This document shows, one piece after another, positions 33,382 to 35,524 of a stretch of 35,524 nucleotides of DNA (position 1 is the stretch's first letter; each line of letters starts with the position of its first letter). Made by a program: the position numbers and the translations under genes. Origin of the DNA: Amphritea atlantica. Lineage in GTDB: Bacteria; Pseudomonadota; Gammaproteobacteria; Pseudomonadales; Balneatricaceae. The DNA lies in the NCBI RefSeq assembly GCF_900111095.1, contig NZ_FOGB01000024.1, forward strand, positions 1 through 35,524, in the 5' to 3' direction. A model generated the notes under the pieces. That model saw only the letters and a program-made list of their open reading frames with translations. It searched no databases and was not told where the DNA came from.

Positions 33382-33839
33382 TTATCACTCCTGACTGAGC
33401 ATGCTGCAACAATGGCATCCGCGATTTGCTCATTCCAGTGTGTGTCAGTTTTTCCAACAAGCTCTTCAGCGTGATTTTTTACTTCAGCTCTTTTTGTTCC
33501 CACCTGTTTATAGATCTTTCCCTCAACCGGAATATCCTGCTCTTTTGCTGCGAGTATGACTGCCGCATCAAAATATGCACCTAGCCTTGAAGATTTAGTA
33601 TCACTTCTACCGTACTCACCGACCTTCATTACAACATGATCAATATCAGGATTTTGTCTTAGAATTCTGTCTACCTCTTCTTTTTGCCAAGCTAATTTCT
33701 CGCTATAGTCTTCCATGCCTGCAGGAACTTTAATCAGGTTCTCAGTTGAAGCATTAAGAAGAGAAGTTTGATCTTCATTAGATTCAATGATGGCATATCT
33801 CAATTGACCTGGAGCTGTTCTTATTCCTAATACTTTCAT
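33378..33839 (-). CDS. Possible RNase-H-fold protein coupled to the kinase (153 aa)
   Basis: A 153-aa soluble protein. The order of elements (MKVLGIRTAPGQLRYAIIE strand pair, DHVVMKVGEYG strand, a helix and NEQIADAIVAA at the end) resembles RuvC/RNase-H-like domains and recalls DUF3010, but the usual first-strand Asp is Arg (GIR). It may therefore be a non-catalytic or altered version. AGGAAG precedes the ATG. It overlaps the kinase gene by 4 bp. The fold call is tentative, and no function is claimed. Confidence 0.5.
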   Translation of the reverse strand: MKVLGIRTAPGQLRYAIIESNEDQTSLLNASTENLIKVPAGMEDYSEKLAWQKEEVDRILRQNPDIDHVVMKVGEYGRSDTKSSRLGAYFDAAVILAAKEQDIPVEGKIYKQVGTKRAEVKNHAEELVGKTDTHWNEQIADAIVAACSVRSDK

Positions 33840-34406
33840 TTTTACTTCCTATTTGACACCGCGAGACGGTGATGGGGGATGCTGTATCTATTGGAACGGA
33901 AAGAGTAATTTTGAAGCACGTCGTTTTTCATCCCCTGAAAACGCGCATGCGCGTTTTGTCACTTTCAACCGGCAGATAATCTCACCTGTTGATATCCTTA
34001 TCTGCCTGATTCTGCACCACTTTTATGAGTTATGCCAGTGTCAAAGCGTGCCAACATTCTGGAGTTATACCAATATACTGTAATGAGTGGAGAGCCATGC
34101 ATACACAGAATATTGCGATTTATTATCCACAGGAAGATGAGGTGAAAGCAGCCCACCGCTTAACCGTAATATCCAAAAATTCATTGATCACAGCCTCAGC
34201 GTTGAATGAGTAAACAACCCCACTCTCTCCTGCCATCCGGCCCTAGTTTCACTACATAAGGAAATCAATAACAGGAGCACATAGGACATCCGTTAATGGT
34301 TCCCCTTCATCCAGAGTATCATTTGTTTTCCTCATTAAGATAAAGCACACTCGGACATTACCGACAACACCAACGACAGCAATAACGTCACGATCAAGGA
34401 GGCCCT
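33840..34406. other. 567-bp gene-poor stretch upstream of the YghU-type gene
   Basis: No convincing gene. The stretch holds a perfect 20-bp palindrome at 33938-33957 and several short open frames; one of 38 codons at 34097-34213 is too short and unlike its neighbours to call. No sigma54 site, REP or tRNA is seen. A promoter for the glutathione transferase gene is expected near its end, but I cannot place one. Confidence 0.5.
33938..33957. repeat. Perfect 20-bp palindrome
   Basis: AAAACGCGCA followed by its exact reverse complement, with no spacer. The A and T ends give it the form of a bidirectional terminator or a protein-binding dyad. It lies about 100 bp upstream of the kinase-operon start. 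Confidence 0.6.
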
Positions 34407-35279
34407 ATGAGTGAACAATACATCCCCCCTGCAGTCTGGGTAGATGATACTGCGGGAGGCAACGAATGGGCGAACATCAACAGCCCGGTGTCAGGGGCAC
34501 GTTACCAACAGGATCTGCCGGTGGGTGATCACCCTTTTCAGCTGTATTCGCTGGGTACACCCAACGGTCAGAAAGTCACCATTATGCTCGAAGAGCTACT
34601 GTTGCTTGGCATTAAAGAGGCTGAATACGATGCTTATCTGATTAATATTGGCAAGTCGGAACAGTTCTCTTCCGGGTTTGTCGGCGTCAACCCAAACTCA
34701 AAAATTCCCGCACTGGTCGACAGATCGGGGGATGAGGATGTTAATGTCTTCGAATCGGCATCGATTCTGGTCCATTTAGCTGAGAAGTTTGGTCAGTTCC
34801 TGCCACAAAGCGGCCCCAGTCGGACAGAGGTATTCAACTGGTTGTTCTGGGCCCAGGGTTCCGCTCCCTTTCTCGGTGGCGGCTTTGGTCATTTCTACGC
34901 CTATGCCGATGAAAAACAGGAATACCCCATCAATCGCTATGCCATGGAAACTAAGCGCCAACTGGACGTGTTAGATAAACAGCTGGCAAAACATCCCTAT
35001 GTGGCAGGCGATGAATACAGCATCGCAGATATCGCCATCTGGCCCTGGTATGGCAATCTGGTTCTGGGGCGTTTATATGATGCTGCAGAGTTTCTGCAGG
35101 TTGAAAGCTACAGTCACGTTCTACGATGGGCAAAGATGCTGGAACAACGCGAAGGCGTCAAACGTGGCCGCATCGTTAACAAGTCCTCGGGGGAGGCATG
35201 GGAACAACTGCGCGAACGTCACTCCGCCGACGATATTGATAAGGTTTTGGCTTTAGGCTCGCACAGAGCAAGAGAGTAG
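34407..35279 (+). CDS. yghU: YghU-type glutathione S-transferase
   Basis: A 290-aa Nu-class glutathione transferase of the YghU/YfcG group, close to the 288 residues of E. coli YghU. The N-terminal extension (MSEQYIPPAVWVDD) and the sequence FQLYSLGTPNGQKVTIMLEELL identify the group. The thioredoxin-like domain (about 40-125) includes the glutathione-site segments NPNSKIPAL and FESASILVHL, and the helical domain follows to residue 270 (GDEYSIADIAIWPWYG). Such enzymes reduce disulfides and peroxides with glutathione. AAGGAGG lies upstream of the ATG. It is monocistronic as far as the window shows. Confidence 0.9.
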   Translation: MSEQYIPPAVWVDDTAGGNEWANINSPVSGARYQQDLPVGDHPFQLYSLGTPNGQKVTIMLEELLLLGIKEAEYDAYLINIGKSEQFSSGFVGVNPNSKIPALVDRSGDEDVNVFESASILVHLAEKFGQFLPQSGPSRTEVFNWLFWAQGSAPFLGGGFGHFYAYADEKQEYPINRYAMETKRQLDVLDKQLAKHPYVAGDEYSIADIAIWPWYGNLVLGRLYDAAEFLQVESYSHVLRWAKMLEQREGVKRGRIVNKSSGEAWEQLRERHSADDIDKVLALGSHRARE

Positions 35280-35284
35280 CTTAT

Positions 35285-35524
35285 CTAGAACGGAAACTTC
35301 GTTTCCTGCTAGTCGTTAGACGCGACTGCGTCGCTTGCTAGAAAAAGCGGATAAAGAGCGGGCAGATCTTACATGCTGCAAAGCTGCACAATTACAGACC
35401 TGGCGCTAAGCTTTCCCTCTGTGTTCTCGGTGTCCTTAGCATGCCCTCTGGGTACTGTGGTGAACCGCTTTTTCTAACCCATAGCCAGTGGCGCAGCCAC
35501 GTCTAGAGTAGTTAGAACGGAAAC
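35285..35524. repeat. Repeat-rich end: CTTTTTCTAAC-type palindromes
   Basis: TAGAACGGAAAC occurs at the start of this stretch and again at the window end. An inverted pair CTAGAAAAAGCGG / CCGCTTTTTCTAAC (about 35338-35350 and 35467-35480) flanks about 115 bp that carries an inverted, diverged form of the ACCACAGAGGGCACAGAGG repeat seen after rnfH. Internal palindromes (GACGC/GCGTC, GTGGC/GCCAC) and TCTAAC motifs relate it to the 89-bp repeat at 98 and 1648. No gene is seen. Confidence 0.7.

Noticed and set aside
34097-34213. Short frame of 38 codons starting MHTQNIAIYYPQEDE upstream of the YghU-type gene
   Set aside because: It has a possible GGAG upstream, but no recognisable domain and no co-oriented partner; too weak to call.

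Overview
The window looks like chromosome from a free-living gammaproteobacterial diazotroph. The gene content and the NifL-NifA-Rnf1 arrangement resemble Azotobacter and Pseudomonas stutzeri, and a marine Oceanospirillales-type host is my guess. It carries the accessory and regulatory half of a nitrogen-fixation region; the nitrogenase structural genes nifHDK are not here.

Layout. (1) 1-1740: a REP/RAYT mobile module (REP-associated transposase gene, an Excalibur-domain membrane protein, a decayed second RAYT copy, four REP hairpins), bracketed by an exact 89-bp direct repeat that contains a minus-strand terminator. (2) 1760-8478, minus strand: a FeSII (Shethna protein II) gene with its own sigma54/NifA promoter, preceded by a ten-gene nifB operon: nifB-fdxN-nifO-nifQ-SagB-type oxidoreductase-rhodanese-ankyrin-monothiol glutaredoxin-BolA-DUF3144-like. 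(3) 8755-18730, minus strand: a complete guanidine-utilisation operon under a guanidine-I (ykkC) riboswitch: ABC transporter, two carboxyguanidine deiminase subunits, guanidine (urea-type) carboxylase and allophanate hydrolase. A sigma54-like promoter sits just upstream of the riboswitch. (4) 18945-20573: three small genes (one a 34-aa lipoprotein) and a compact EAL phosphodiesterase. (5) 20783-24010: nifA and nifL (minus), divergent from rnfABCDGEH (24326-29695, plus). The 315-bp intergenic region holds two sigma54-type promoters, three exact NifA sites and an NtrC-like site. (6) 29696-34400: AT-rich accessory DNA with a duplicated rnfH 3' end, small membrane proteins, a VOC protein, an attC-like hairpin, and a two-gene Ser/Thr-kinase plus possible RNase-H-fold pair. 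(7) 34407-35279: a YghU-type glutathione transferase, followed by a repeat-rich end.

How the genes work together. NifL senses redox and nitrogen status and inhibits NifA. NifA with sigma54 would switch on nifB (FeMo-co precursor), rnf (low-potential electrons for nitrogenase) and fesII (oxygen protection). NifQ supplies Mo; the glutaredoxin, BolA and rhodanese probably help Fe-S handling. The guanidine operon, placed between nifB and nifLA, would release ammonia and CO2 from guanidine. Its promoter lacks NifA boxes but has a weak NtrC-like site, which suggests general nitrogen-limitation control plus ligand control by the riboswitch.
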